A stretch of DNA of 64,000 nt from Fumia xinanensis (GCF_014384905.1 NZ_JACRSV010000002.1:186001-250000); one strand, 5' to 3'. Numbered from the stretch's first letter, positions 14,866 to 23,290 are shown. Notes: generated from the letters alone by a model not told the origin. Program-made: numbers and translations.

Positions 14866-15696
14866 ATGAATTATAAATGGCTCGGGTTGGGGGCAGCTCT
14901 TGTGTTGCTGCTAAACGGCTGCGGCAGGGATTTGCCGGCTCCGCAGGAATATGGCGGGGACTACAGCCGCATGGCTTATATCGAAACGGCGAAACCGCTT
15001 TCTTATGGGGAATGGGAGCAAATTTTGTCTCTTCCCGAGGTGACAGATTACGACTTGTCCGGACGGGAAGGCGCAGTGTCGGATGAATTGACCGCGCTGG
15101 GCGACCGGGCCGAGCATGGGGCGTATCTCTTAGAAAACCCATTGGGAGAGGGCAAAATTGAAGCGCCGCATTTTTATCTCCTGGCTTCCCGGCGGCTTAC
15201 GGAAAAAGCTTTGGAAAAGGAGCTGGACTTTGTCCTCACCGAGGGGGAGATTCCATCTCCTGACGGAAAGAGGCAATGCCTTATCAGCGAACCGCTGGCG
15301 AGGCTCAACCACAAATCGGTGGGGGATAAAATCCTGCTGAAAAACTGGCTCGACCCGAGAAAAACCGTCAGAGTTAAAATTACCGGGATTTACAGAGGGC
15401 CGGAAGGCGGAGAAATCATGGATGAACGCCTCAAGGATTCTCTGGCCGATGAGCCAATGAACGGAATTTTCGTCACGGTGGCAGATTTGCGGAAACTGAC
15501 CAAAGGCGCTGAAAGGGAAGGTGTGTGGCAGGCCCCCAGCCTGATGCTGGACGCGCCCGTTTCCATCGGCAAAGTGCGGGAAGAGATCGAAAAGTTGGGC
15601 CTTTCGGATTCTGTCAAGCTTTACACCGCAGAGGAACTGATGGACCGGATGATGGGTGGGAGAGATCTCAGCCATAGTGACGATGCTGTTGAGTAA
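14866..15696 (+). CDS. lipoprotein resembling a stand-alone MacB-type periplasmic core domain
   Basis: ATG 14866 has GGCGGAGAG upstream. The signal peptide ends in a lipobox LLLNGCGR, so the mature protein is lipid-anchored outside the membrane. The middle (CLISEPLARLNHKSVGDKI, then KTVRVKITGIYRGPEGG) resembles the extracytoplasmic core of FtsX/MacB permeases, but no membrane spans follow. 276 residues. It precedes an esterase gene by 21 bp and shares its promoter. The resemblance is by eye and could be wrong; function unknown. Confidence 0.6.
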   Translation: MNYKWLGLGAALVLLLNGCGRDLPAPQEYGGDYSRMAYIETAKPLSYGEWEQILSLPEVTDYDLSGREGAVSDELTALGDRAEHGAYLLENPLGEGKIEAPHFYLLASRRLTEKALEKELDFVLTEGEIPSPDGKRQCLISEPLARLNHKSVGDKILLKNWLDPRKTVRVKITGIYRGPEGGEIMDERLKDSLADEPMNGIFVTVADLRKLTKGAEREGVWQAPSLMLDAPVSIGKVREEIEKLGLSDSVKLYTAEELMDRMMGGRDLSHSDDAVE

Positions 15697-15717
15697 ATTT
15701 TTGGAAGGAGCTTTTTT

Positions 15718-16494
15718 ATGTCGTTTCTCAATGTGAGCTATTATTCTCAGGCGCTTAATCGGAATGTGACTTTTTCGGCAATTTTGCCTATCGACGCACC
15801 CTACGCGGAACCAAAGCCCCTCAAAACCCTGTATTTGCTCCACGGGCTGCAGGGAAATCATTGGGATTGGCCCACCGGAACTAGGCTTAAAGCCTGGGCG
15901 CAGAAAAAAGGCCTGGCGGTAATCCTGCCGTCGGGGGACAACAGCTTTTATGTTGACCAACCTGCCCGCCGAGATTTTTATGGCCAGTGGATCGGCCAGG
16001 AACTCGTAGCAGTCACCCGTGCCATGTTTCCTTTGTCCAGCAGGCGTGAGGACACCTTCATAGCTGGCCTTTCTATGGGCGGTTACGGGGCCATTCGAAA
16101 CGGGCTCCAGTACTGGGAGACGTTTAGCCGCATTGCAGCTTTGTCGTCGGCAATCATCGTATACGACATCCCCACTTATGGAGATTCAGAGCAAATCATT
16201 TATGATAGGCGCTATTTTGAGAGTATTTTCGGAGATACCCAAAAAATTAAGGGAAGCGAAAACGACCCGGAGGCGCTTTTGCTGCGAATCAAGGACCAGG
16301 GCGGGGAGATTCCGGAGTTTTACATGGCCTGCGGCACCGAGGACGAGCTCATCAAAGTCAACCGACGTTACCGGGATTTCCTTTGGGCACAGGGAGTTTC
16401 TCTCATCTACGAAGAAGCTCCTGGTATCCACGATTGGAATTTCTGGGACTCCTATATTCAGAAGGTGCTAGACTGGCTGCCCACCGACCGGTAA
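15718..16494 (+). CDS. alpha/beta-hydrolase esterase (EstA/esterase D type)
   Basis: 258 residues. Oxyanion block YLLHGLQGNHWDW, nucleophile S119 in AGLSMGGYGA, acid in CGTEDELI and histidine in APGIHDWNFWDSYI: a complete triad. No signal peptide, so cytoplasmic. Family members hydrolyse short-chain acyl or feruloyl esters. GGAAGGAGC sits upstream of the ATG. Second gene of a two-gene unit with the lipoprotein. Confidence 0.9.
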   Translation: MSFLNVSYYSQALNRNVTFSAILPIDAPYAEPKPLKTLYLLHGLQGNHWDWPTGTRLKAWAQKKGLAVILPSGDNSFYVDQPARRDFYGQWIGQELVAVTRAMFPLSSRREDTFIAGLSMGGYGAIRNGLQYWETFSRIAALSSAIIVYDIPTYGDSEQIIYDRRYFESIFGDTQKIKGSENDPEALLLRIKDQGGEIPEFYMACGTEDELIKVNRRYRDFLWAQGVSLIYEEAPGIHDWNFWDSYIQKVLDWLPTDR

Positions 16495-16549
16495 AAGGTT
16501 TGTTTTTTGATTATACTAAGGTAAAAACCTCTGATTTTTTATATTCCCA

Positions 16550-16603
16550 TAAAAAAGGCACTGCGGAGAAGGACGCTTTTTTGCACCTTTTCGCAATGCC
16601 TGA
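16550..16603 (-). terminator. thioesterase terminator
   Basis: On the minus strand AGGCATTGCG pairs with CGCAGTGCCT, followed by TTTTTT. It lies between the converging esterase and thioesterase genes. Confidence 0.75.
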
Positions 16604-16621
16604 TATATGACTTTAAGCCTG

Positions 16622-17101
16622 TTAAAACCGTTCCTGGCGCCGTTGTTTTCTGAGGGCGCGGCGCCTGATGCCTGCCTCGAACTCTTCCTTTTCCTCGTCG
16701 GTGACAGGAATGATATGGGGGACAGGTATTGGCTTTTCGTTATCATCTAACGCGACCATTACAAGGTACGCCCGGTTGATGAGCTTGCGTTCACCGCTTA
16801 AATCTTCGACGAAAGTGTCCACACGCACTTCCATGGAGGTTTCTCCCACGTGAGTGACCTGCCCTCGGAGAAGAACCGTGCTGTTTACATGGGCGGCGGC
16901 TTTGAACTGGAGGTTGTCGATGGACGCTGTGGTGACGTTGCAGTTGGAATGACGCCGGGCCACAACGCCGGCTACAATGTCGATCCATTCCACCAGCTTG
17001 CCGCCGAAAAGCCGGTCAAACCCGTTGATATGCTCCGGCAGAATGATCTGCACCTGTTCGGTGCGGGATTCCGCCACGGTTTTTGCAATGCGCTGTTCCA
17101 T
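16622..17101 (-). CDS. acyl-CoA thioesterase, hotdog fold (YciA/YkhA type)
   Basis: 159 residues with the YciA-type hotdog layout: NGFDRLFGGKLVEWIDIVAG carries the long central helix and the Asp, RRHSNCNVTTASIDNLQFKA follows, and the C-terminus is a basic tail (IRRRALRKQRRQERF). Hydrolyses acyl-CoA to free acid and CoA in the cytoplasm; chain-length preference is not readable. AGTGGAGGAAATTT precedes the ATG. Its upstream DNA is the palindrome array. Confidence 0.9.
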   Translation of the reverse strand: MEQRIAKTVAESRTEQVQIILPEHINGFDRLFGGKLVEWIDIVAGVVARRHSNCNVTTASIDNLQFKAAAHVNSTVLLRGQVTHVGETSMEVRVDTFVEDLSGERKLINRAYLVMVALDDNEKPIPVPHIIPVTDEEKEEFEAGIRRRALRKQRRQERF

Positions 17102-17123
17102 AAATTTCCTCCACTTATCTGGT

Positions 17124-17770
17124 CAGGGCTGCTTCATGAGCCCTGTATACCGTTTTATTCATGTTTGCCTATTAGTAATAGTAATACCATACTGATATTC
17201 AATAAAGGAACCCGGATTTGCCCCTTGCGGGCAAAATTGAGAACAGCGTTCTTAAAGGGGTTTCTTCGTGATAGTCGCAGTTTACTGCGATTATCATACC
17301 ACAATTTGGTTGCGCTTTGCGTAATCAACAGCGTAGCCGCAAGGGCGACAGCCCATAATTATGATAAAATGTTCTCTCAGGCGTCGGAAGGCTTGCCCCG
17401 CAAGGCTTCCGTTAACGCCGTGTGGTTATTATACCATAAATTCGCCCGCTTTAGCGGGCAAAAAGACGCGAAGCGACTTTATCGGTCGTGCAGCGGCCGG
17501 GACTTATGATACAATGTTCTCACTTATCCCGCGCCAGCGGGATAAAAGCGCCTTTTAGGCGCTTTGCAAGCAGCCTTGCTGTTTGCTTGTGAGGTTATTA
17601 TACCATATCCGCAAGCCCATAGGGCTTGCACGCCGCTTTCAGCGGCGCAAAACAGCTTTAGCTGTTTTTGTTATGGTGATAATCATCCACAAATCATTTT
17701 GCGAGACAAAATGATTGCGCCTGCGGCGCATAGCACACATTGTGTGCTATTTGTGGATATTATACCACAA
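17124..17770. repeat. array of nested palindromes with TATAAT-like outer arms
   Basis: About 650 bp without a gene, built of at least 14 hairpins. Perfect or near-perfect stems include 17217-17235, 17268-17297 (13 bp), 17343-17354, 17386-17410, 17444-17459, 17524-17545 (9 bp), 17545-17565 (8 bp), 17566-17586, 17611-17629 (8 bp), 17631-17647, 17649-17668 (8 bp), 17692-17716 (10 bp), 17717-17729 and 17730-17750 (9 bp). Many loops are TTTA or TTTTA. The hairpins are grouped into larger inverted repeats whose right ends read TTATTATACCATA or close variants and whose left ends read TTATGATACAATG. Stem sequences differ but the architecture repeats. Short ORFs crossing it are artefacts of the palindromes. 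Confidence 0.85.
17671..17770. repeat. cloverleaf-like unit of the palindrome array
   Basis: Outer arms ATCCACAAAT (17685-17694) and ATTTGTGGAT (17749-17758) are perfect complements; the pairing extends outward through TGGTGATAATC and ATTATACCAC with two one-base bulges. Inside are three hairpins: AATCATTTTG/CAAAATGATT, GCGCC/GGCGC and ATAGCACAC/GTGTGCTAT. Together they form a four-way junction. Confidence 0.8.
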
Positions 17771-17835
17771 TTGAAGAGATTGTTGCAATGGGAGAAATGC
17801 TTCGACGGAATTTCCGAAATCTCGTAAAAAACCTC

Positions 17836-17864
17836 TTGACAAGATGGGAAAAAAGGACTATCCT
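17836..17864 (+). promoter_or_regulatory. promoter of the ilv T-box operon
   Basis: TTGACA (17836-17841), 17 bp, TATCCT (17859-17864). The bases around the -35 (AAAAAACCTCTTGACAA) are identical to those at the tRNA-Ser promoter. Confidence 0.7.
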
Positions 17865-17884
17865 ATTAACAATATCATAAATGC

Positions 17885-18137
17885 GCAGACAGGGACATGT
17901 TTTTGCCACAGGACTTTCAGAGAGCCGCCGGTTGGTGTGAGGCGGCAGGCCGGACAACGACAAATCACCCTCGAGCAGACCGCTGAAACCGCCTTGCGGC
18001 AGTAAGTGGGTACGGTTTTCCTCCGTTACGGGAAAGCACATTGTTGGATGTGACTGAGGGGCCGATGAATTCGGCAACAAGAGTGGTACCGTGGAAGCAA
18101 AGCTTTCATCTCTAAAAAAGAGATGAAAGCTTTTTTG
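17885..18137 (+). promoter_or_regulatory. T-box leader (tRNA-sensing attenuator) of ilvBNA
   Basis: Contains the near-invariant T-box GAGTGGTACCGTGG (18081-18094), preceded by a long stem I region (AGAGAGCCGCC... to about 17990) and followed by a perfect terminator AAAGCTTTCATCTCT / AGAGATGAAAGCTTT (18099-18133) with a T run. The codon before ACCCTCGAGC is ATC (17964-17966), an Ile specifier, which suits the operon; a CTC (Leu) reading a few bases on is the alternative. Uncharged tRNA would favour the antiterminator. Confidence 0.9.
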
Positions 18138-18167
18138 ATTTTTTGAGAAATTGGAAGGAGTTTTGAC

Positions 18168-19850
18168 ATGTTGCTGACTGGAGCACAAATCATCATGGAA
18201 TGTCTGCTGGAACAGAAAGTGGATACCGTCTTCGGCTATCCCGGCGGAGCGGTTTTGAATATTTACGATGCGCTTTACGAATACAGCGACCGCATTAATC
18301 ACATCCTCACCGCACATGAGCAGGGGGCGGCCCACGCGGCCGACGGTTACGCCCGGTCCAGCGGCAAAACCGGCGTCTGCATCGCCACATCTGGCCCCGG
18401 TGCAACGAATCTTGTCACCGGCATCGCCACAGCCTACATGGATTCGGTGCCAATGGTTGCCATCACCGGAAATGTGAATCGGGATCTGCTGGGACTGGAC
18501 AGTTTTCAGGAGGTGGACATCACCGGCATCACCATGCCCATCACCAAGCACAACTACATCGTCAAACGGGTGGAGGATCTGGCGGACACCATCCGCGAGG
18601 CGTTTTTCATCGCCAACGAAGGCCGCAAAGGCCCAGTTTTAATCGACATTCCGAAAGACGTCACCGGGGCAAAGTTTGAGTACATACCAAAAGAGACAAA
18701 AGCTAAGGATTCTCGCCCCCTCCCTCCCAAAGAGTGGATGGACCGGGCGGCGGAGCTGTTAAAAAACAGCAAGCGGCCCCTGATTTACGCGGGCGGCGGT
18801 GTGCTGTTGTCGAACGCGGCTCCCGAGCTGAAAAAACTCGCTGAACAGCTGGATGCGCCGGTATCCTGCTCCCTTATGTGTCAGGGGGGCTTCGACCAGA
18901 CGGATGAGCGCTACATCGGCATGATGGGCATGCACGGGACGAAAACTGCTTCCCTCGCCATCGCGGGCTGCGACCTTTTGGTGGCGGTGGGAACCCGCTT
19001 TTCCGACCGGGTGACCTGCAACACCTCCCTGTTTGCCACCCATTGCCCCATTCTGCAAATCGACATCGACCCGGCGGAGTTCAATAAAAACGTGGACGTG
19101 GAAATCCGTCTTTCCGGAGATGCCAAAGCGGTTCTGCAGGCCCTTCTTCCCATGTTCCCGCAGATGGAGCACAAAACCTGGATGGAGAGTATCGGCGGCT
19201 GGAAGGCGGAATTCCCCCTAATCCAGCACACTGACAGTGAAAACGGTGTGACCCCTCAGATGGTGCTGGAAAAATTGAGCGAACTGACCCAGTCTGAGGC
19301 CATTCTCACCACCGAAGTGGGCCAGCATCAGATGTGGGCCGCACAATTTTACGACTTTAAGCACCCTCGGCAGTTTATCACCTCCGGAGGCCTGGGCACC
19401 ATGGGCTTCGGCTTGGGAGCTTCTATCGGAGCGCAGGTGGCGAATCCCGACAAGCAGGTCATAAACATTGCCGGCGACGGAAGCTTTCACATGAACGCCA
19501 ACGAGCTGTCTACCGCCGCCAAGTACAACATTCCCATCATCGAGCTGCTTTTTAACAACGAGGTGCTGGGCATGGTGCGCCAGTGGCAGAAGCTCTTTTA
19601 CGACGGGCGATTTTCCCAGACGACACTTGAGAAAAAGACCGACTACGAAAAACTAGCCGAAGCCTACGGTGTAACAGCCATGACGATAGCCGCGAAAGAC
19701 GACATAGAGCCGGTGCTCCGCGCCGCGTTAGCCGAGCAGGGGCCGGTGTTCATCAACTGCATCATCGACCGGGATCTGAACGTCCTGCCCATGGTGCCGG
19801 CGGGCGCTTCGGTGGAAGAGCCGATGCTTGAAATCGACTGGAAAGCGTAA
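18168..19850 (+). CDS. ilvB: acetolactate synthase, large (catalytic) subunit
   Basis: Condenses two pyruvates, or pyruvate with 2-oxobutyrate, in the first common step of valine, leucine and isoleucine synthesis. Catalytic E51 lies in AHEQGAAHAADGYARSSG; the ThDP/Mg motif is GDGSFHMNANELSTAAKYNIP with NNEVLGMVRQWQ after it. 560 residues, full length. GGAAGGAG precedes the ATG. Head of ilvB-ilvN-ilvA under T-box control. The presence of ilvN marks the anabolic, feedback-sensitive form. Confidence 0.97.
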   Translation: MLLTGAQIIMECLLEQKVDTVFGYPGGAVLNIYDALYEYSDRINHILTAHEQGAAHAADGYARSSGKTGVCIATSGPGATNLVTGIATAYMDSVPMVAITGNVNRDLLGLDSFQEVDITGITMPITKHNYIVKRVEDLADTIREAFFIANEGRKGPVLIDIPKDVTGAKFEYIPKETKAKDSRPLPPKEWMDRAAELLKNSKRPLIYAGGGVLLSNAAPELKKLAEQLDAPVSCSLMCQGGFDQTDERYIGMMGMHGTKTASLAIAGCDLLVAVGTRFSDRVTCNTSLFATHCPILQIDIDPAEFNKNVDVEIRLSGDAKAVLQALLPMFPQMEHKTWMESIGGWKAEFPLIQHTDSENGVTPQMVLEKLSELTQSEAILTTEVGQHQMWAAQFYDFKHPRQFITSGGLGTMGFGLGASIGAQVANPDKQVINIAGDGSFHMNANELSTAAKYNIPIIELLFNNEVLGMVRQWQKLFYDGRFSQTTLEKKTDYEKLAEAYGVTAMTIAAKDDIEPVLRAALAEQGPVFINCIIDRDLNVLPMVPAGASVEEPMLEIDWKA

Positions 19851-19870
19851 CGAAAGGACGGAATGAGAAG

Positions 19871-20347
19871 ATGGAAAAAGAATACTTGTTATCGGTCACG
19901 GCCAAAAACCACACCGGCGTCCTTCTGCGGATCGCAGGGCTTTTCAGCCGCCGCTGCTACAATATTATGAGTATCGTCGCCGCCCAGAGCGAGGACTCGG
20001 AGACGTCGCGGCTTATCATCGTGGTCAAAGGCGACGACAAAATTGTCCGCCAGGTGGAAAAACAGCTCTGCAAGCTCTACGACGTGGAGCAGGTGGACGT
20101 GTTAAACGAGGATGAGGCGGTCATCCGGGAATATTTGCTTGTCAAAGTGGCTCGGAACGCTGAAACAAACGCTCAGTTAGTGGCAATCGCCAACGTGTTC
20201 CACGCCGACGTGCTAAACGTTTCGGAAAACTCGATGATTCTGGAACTGGCAAGCAACGCTAAGACGTTAAACTCCTTCGTGGAGCTTTTAAAGCCCTACG
20301 GCATCGAAAAAATCCTGCGCACCGGTGCAATGGCTATGACCATGTAG
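19871..20347 (+). CDS. ilvN: acetolactate synthase, small (regulatory) subunit
   Basis: 158 residues. An N-terminal ACT domain (about 4-75) starts YLLSVTAKNHTGVLLRIAGLFSRR and includes the valine-binding type loop; a C-terminal domain with LVKVARNAETNAQL completes the subunit. It activates the large subunit and confers feedback inhibition. 20 bp after ilvB with GAAAGGACGG nearby. Confidence 0.96.
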   Translation: MEKEYLLSVTAKNHTGVLLRIAGLFSRRCYNIMSIVAAQSEDSETSRLIIVVKGDDKIVRQVEKQLCKLYDVEQVDVLNEDEAVIREYLLVKVARNAETNAQLVAIANVFHADVLNVSENSMILELASNAKTLNSFVELLKPYGIEKILRTGAMAMTM

Positions 20348-20362
20348 AAAAGAGGAAAATTT

Positions 20363-21568
20363 ATGCTGACATTGGATAAAATCTACCAGGCTTCGTACGT
20401 GCTCAAAAAAGTGATCCGCCCCACCGACGTGATCGCGGCCCCAGCCGTCAATCCGGACAGCGAAGTCTACCTGAAAACCGAGAACTTGCAGGTGACCGGT
20501 TCCTTTAAGGTTCGGGGCGCTTATTTTAAAATCTCCCAGCTCACCGACGAGGAAAAGGCCTGCGGAGTCATCGCCTGTTCCGCCGGAAACCACGCCCAGG
20601 GTGTGGCGCTGGCGGCCAAGGAGTGCGGAATCAAATCTCTCATCTGCATTCCAGACGGCGCACCCATCTCCAAGGTGGAGGCGACGAAAAGCTACGGCGC
20701 TGAAGTGATGCTGGTCAAGGGCGTCTACGACGACGCCTACAACAAGGCCATTGAGGTGCAGAAGGAAAAGAATATGACCTTCATCCACCCCTATGACGAC
20801 GTGGACGTGATTGCAGGACAGGGGACCATCGGTCTGGAGCTTTTGCAGCAGATTCCGGATCTGGATGCTGTCATCGTGCCCATTGGAGGAGGCGGGCTCA
20901 TCTCCGGCGTGGCCTACGCTGTCAAGGCGCTCAATCCCAACATCAAGGTCTACGGCGTGCAGGCAAGCGGCGCCCCTTCTATGTACAATTCCATCCTCCA
21001 GCATGAGCAGATCACCCTGGACAGTGTCCACACCATCGCCGACGGGATTGCCGTCAAGCACCCTGGGGACATTACCTACGAGATCTGTCAGAAATACGTG
21101 GACGAAATCGTCACCGTTACCGATGACGAAATTTCCACCGCCATCCTCATGCTCATCGAAAAGCACAAAATGATCGCCGAAGGGGCCGGAGCTGTTGCGG
21201 TGGCCGCCGCCCTTTTCAACAAGGTGGACATCAAGGGCAAAAAAGTGGCTTGCCTCGTTTCTGGCGGCAACATCGACGTGACCATCCTTTCCCGGGTCAT
21301 CAGCAGAGGCCTCATGAAAGAGGGCCGCTCTGCCGACGTAACCATCGAGCTGATGGATAAGCCCGGCCAGCTTCAGGATGTTTCCACTATCATCGCCAAG
21401 CTGGGCGCCAACGTGGTGTCCGTCCGCCACGACCGCTCCGACGAAAACATGGACATCAACTCCTGCTTTTTGCGGCTGCGGATGGAGACCCGCGACCACA
21501 AGCACGTGGAGGAAATCCGCAAGGCTTTGACCCAGGCGGGGTACAAACTGGTAGAAAAAGTGAGATAA
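20363..21568 (+). CDS. ilvA: threonine ammonia-lyase
   Basis: PLP enzyme turning threonine into 2-oxobutyrate and ammonia, the committed step to isoleucine. PLP lysine K49 is in TGSFKVRGAYFK; the phosphate-binding loop is IPIGGGGLISG-like (VPIGGGGLISG). The C-terminal 75 residues are one ACT-like domain (VTIELMDKPGQLQDVSTIIA). 401 residues is the short form with a single ACT domain, unlike the 514-residue E. coli enzyme. 15 bp after ilvN; last gene of the operon, with a terminator 13 bp beyond. Grouping with ilvBN and an Ile-type T-box supports a biosynthetic role. Confidence 0.95.
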   Translation: MLTLDKIYQASYVLKKVIRPTDVIAAPAVNPDSEVYLKTENLQVTGSFKVRGAYFKISQLTDEEKACGVIACSAGNHAQGVALAAKECGIKSLICIPDGAPISKVEATKSYGAEVMLVKGVYDDAYNKAIEVQKEKNMTFIHPYDDVDVIAGQGTIGLELLQQIPDLDAVIVPIGGGGLISGVAYAVKALNPNIKVYGVQASGAPSMYNSILQHEQITLDSVHTIADGIAVKHPGDITYEICQKYVDEIVTVTDDEISTAILMLIEKHKMIAEGAGAVAVAAALFNKVDIKGKKVACLVSGGNIDVTILSRVISRGLMKEGRSADVTIELMDKPGQLQDVSTIIAKLGANVVSVRHDRSDENMDINSCFLRLRMETRDHKHVEEIRKALTQAGYKLVEKVR

Positions 21569-21580
21569 CAGAGAAAACAG

Positions 21581-21619
21581 ACGCCGGACAGGCTCTATAT
21601 GAGTCTGCCCGGCGTTTTT
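21581..21619 (+). terminator. ilv operon terminator
   Basis: ACGCCGGACAGGCTC (21581-21595) / GAGTCTGCCCGGCGT (21601-21615) with one mismatch, then TTTTTAT. Confidence 0.88.
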
Positions 21620-21626
21620 ATACCCG

Positions 21627-22217
21627 TTATTTTCTCCATTCCACCACGTCCGTCAGCGGCTTCCGGGGCCTTGGGGACGGATTTTCGTCCGCGTACCCTA
21701 CGGCAAGAGCCGCCAAAAGCTCCCCGTCGGTTTGAAGCCAGCCGCAAAGCTCCTCGTAGGCAAAGTAGGTATCGCAAATCCACAGACTACCAAGCCCCAG
21801 TTGGGTGGCCGTCAGGCACATATTCTCAATGGCTGCGCCCACGGACTGGGCGTTGCAGAGCTCGTATACCCGTTCCTCCGCCGTCAATACCCGGTTGAGG
21901 CCGAGCCCCAGGGGATTTACGATGAGAATAATCACAGGAGCCTGCTGCATAATATGGAGTGTCCTGACAGCTCCGCTGATAAATTTGGCGCTTTAGGGCA
22001 GTAAAGGACGGTTTTTTTCCCGTTTCAGTCCCTGTTCCATGGCCTCCAGCAGCTGAATTTTCGATTTCCCCTCGACAACGACAAAACGCCACGGCTGCCG
22101 ATTTTTGGAAGAAGGTGCAAGGGTTCCCGCTCGGATGATCTCCTCCACAGCGGATGAGGGAATGGGGACGTCTTTATATTTTCGGATGCTTCGTCTGTTT
22201 TCAATAACTTCCATCAT
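21627..22217 (-). pseudogene. nitroreductase family protein interrupted by one in-frame TAA
   Basis: Two halves of an FMN-dependent nitroreductase lie in the same reading frame. The first (MMEVIENRRSIRKYKDVPIP, then APSSKNRQPWRFVVVEG) ends LKREKNRPLLP at TAA 21993-21995. After the stop the frame continues SAKFISGAVRTLHIMQQAP, AQSVGAAIENMCLTATQLGLG and GYADENPSPRPRK to 21627. Relatives typically have an Asn at the stop position. Total 196 codons, the normal family length, with no frameshift. GAAAGGATTGCAAA is upstream of the ATG. So this is a young nonsense mutation, a sequencing error, or an unusual recoding. Confidence 0.85.
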
Positions 22218-22428
22218 TTTGCAATCCTTTCTGCTGACAGCTGATTATTGCCCCAATTATATCTGATTCCAGCATTTTGTGCAAGGCTTTTATGTCAATG
22301 GATAGCAGAGCCTATCCCGTACTATCAAAACTAGTGGTGATTTTTTTGATAAAATATGATATAATTACTCTATCCGCAGACAAATGAGGTTGCAATGCGG
22401 ATAAAACCACTAAAAAAGGAGATATGAT

Positions 22429-23277
22429 ATGAACATAATGAAAAAAATAGGCGTCTTCGCCGTAGCCGCAGTTTCGGTGCTGGCCATGGCGTCCTGCGGC
22501 GCAGAACCCAGCGTGGAAGCCATTTTGGAGGAGGCCCAGAAGCAGTCTCAGGCAGTGAAAAGCATGGATTATACCATCACTGCGGACATGGAGATGAAAA
22601 GCGGCGATGAGGCCGTTTCAATGGTCATGACCGGGGATGCATCCTGCTTTACCGATCCCATGAAGCTCAAAATGACTATGAATATGGATATGGGCGAGCT
22701 GGGGAGCCAAGCGGTGGATGTTTACGCCGAGGAAGCAGACGGGAAGTTTATTACCTACAGCGGTGTTTCCGGCAATTGGATCAAGCAGGAAGTCGATTCC
22801 CTTCAGCAGTATGACGGCATGTCCAACATGAAGATTTATTTAGACAGCGCCGACAGCGTGAAGATGGACGGGGAGGAAGAGCTTCAAAGCGGGACCGCCT
22901 ATAAACTCAGCGGGGTCATCTCCGGCGATTCCATCGAAAAAGTCATCAACGCTTCTGGAATCATGGATTCCATGACGGGCCAGCTGGGAGCGGAATACGG
23001 GGAAATGCTCAAGAGTATGTACTCCGACATGGGCGACCTTCCCATGACCATCTGGGTCAGTAAAAAAGACAATTATCCGGTGAAATACAAAATGGATATG
23101 ACCGCCATGATGAGCCAGATGATGAATAAACTGATGGAACAGATGGGTGACGAGGCTCAGGGCGTCACCATTGAAGTGAGCAAGATGGTCATGGAGATGG
23201 AGATGAAAAATGTAAACGCCGCCACCGACTTTGAAATTCCGCAGGAGGCGAAAGACGCACCATTGATCGGCGCATAA
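22429..23277 (+). CDS. Met-rich lipoprotein, DUF6612-like
   Basis: 282 residues with a signal peptide ending in lipobox LAMASCGA, so a lipid-anchored extracytoplasmic protein. The rest (AVKSMDYTITADMEMKSGDE, YSGVSGNWIKQE, MTIWVSKKDNYPVKYKMDMT) resembles the DUF6612/LolA-like beta folds common as Clostridial lipoproteins. 34 of 282 residues are Met, many on the predicted strands. Function unknown; a lipid or hydrophobic ligand carrier is an inference from the fold. AAAGGAGATATGAT precedes the start. Monocistronic with its own terminator. Confidence 0.75.
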   Translation: MNIMKKIGVFAVAAVSVLAMASCGAEPSVEAILEEAQKQSQAVKSMDYTITADMEMKSGDEAVSMVMTGDASCFTDPMKLKMTMNMDMGELGSQAVDVYAEEADGKFITYSGVSGNWIKQEVDSLQQYDGMSNMKIYLDSADSVKMDGEEELQSGTAYKLSGVISGDSIEKVINASGIMDSMTGQLGAEYGEMLKSMYSDMGDLPMTIWVSKKDNYPVKYKMDMTAMMSQMMNKLMEQMGDEAQGVTIEVSKMVMEMEMKNVNAATDFEIPQEAKDAPLIGA

Positions 23278-23290
23278 TTTCATAATAGCA

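Noticed and set aside
17361..17558. Short ORFs across the palindrome array
   Set aside because: No ribosome sites and composition dictated by inverted repeats.
17124..17770. CRISPR array or tandem terminators
   Set aside because: Stems differ in sequence, spacing is irregular and T runs are mostly missing; the nested outer arms do not fit either.
20288..21505. Open frame of 405 codons antisense to ilvA
   Set aside because: His/Gly/Asp-rich composition typical of a shadow frame; ilvA on the other strand is beyond doubt.
21993..21995. Selenocysteine or pyrrolysine recoding in the nitroreductase
   Set aside because: The stop is TAA, which is used for neither; no SECIS-like hairpin follows.
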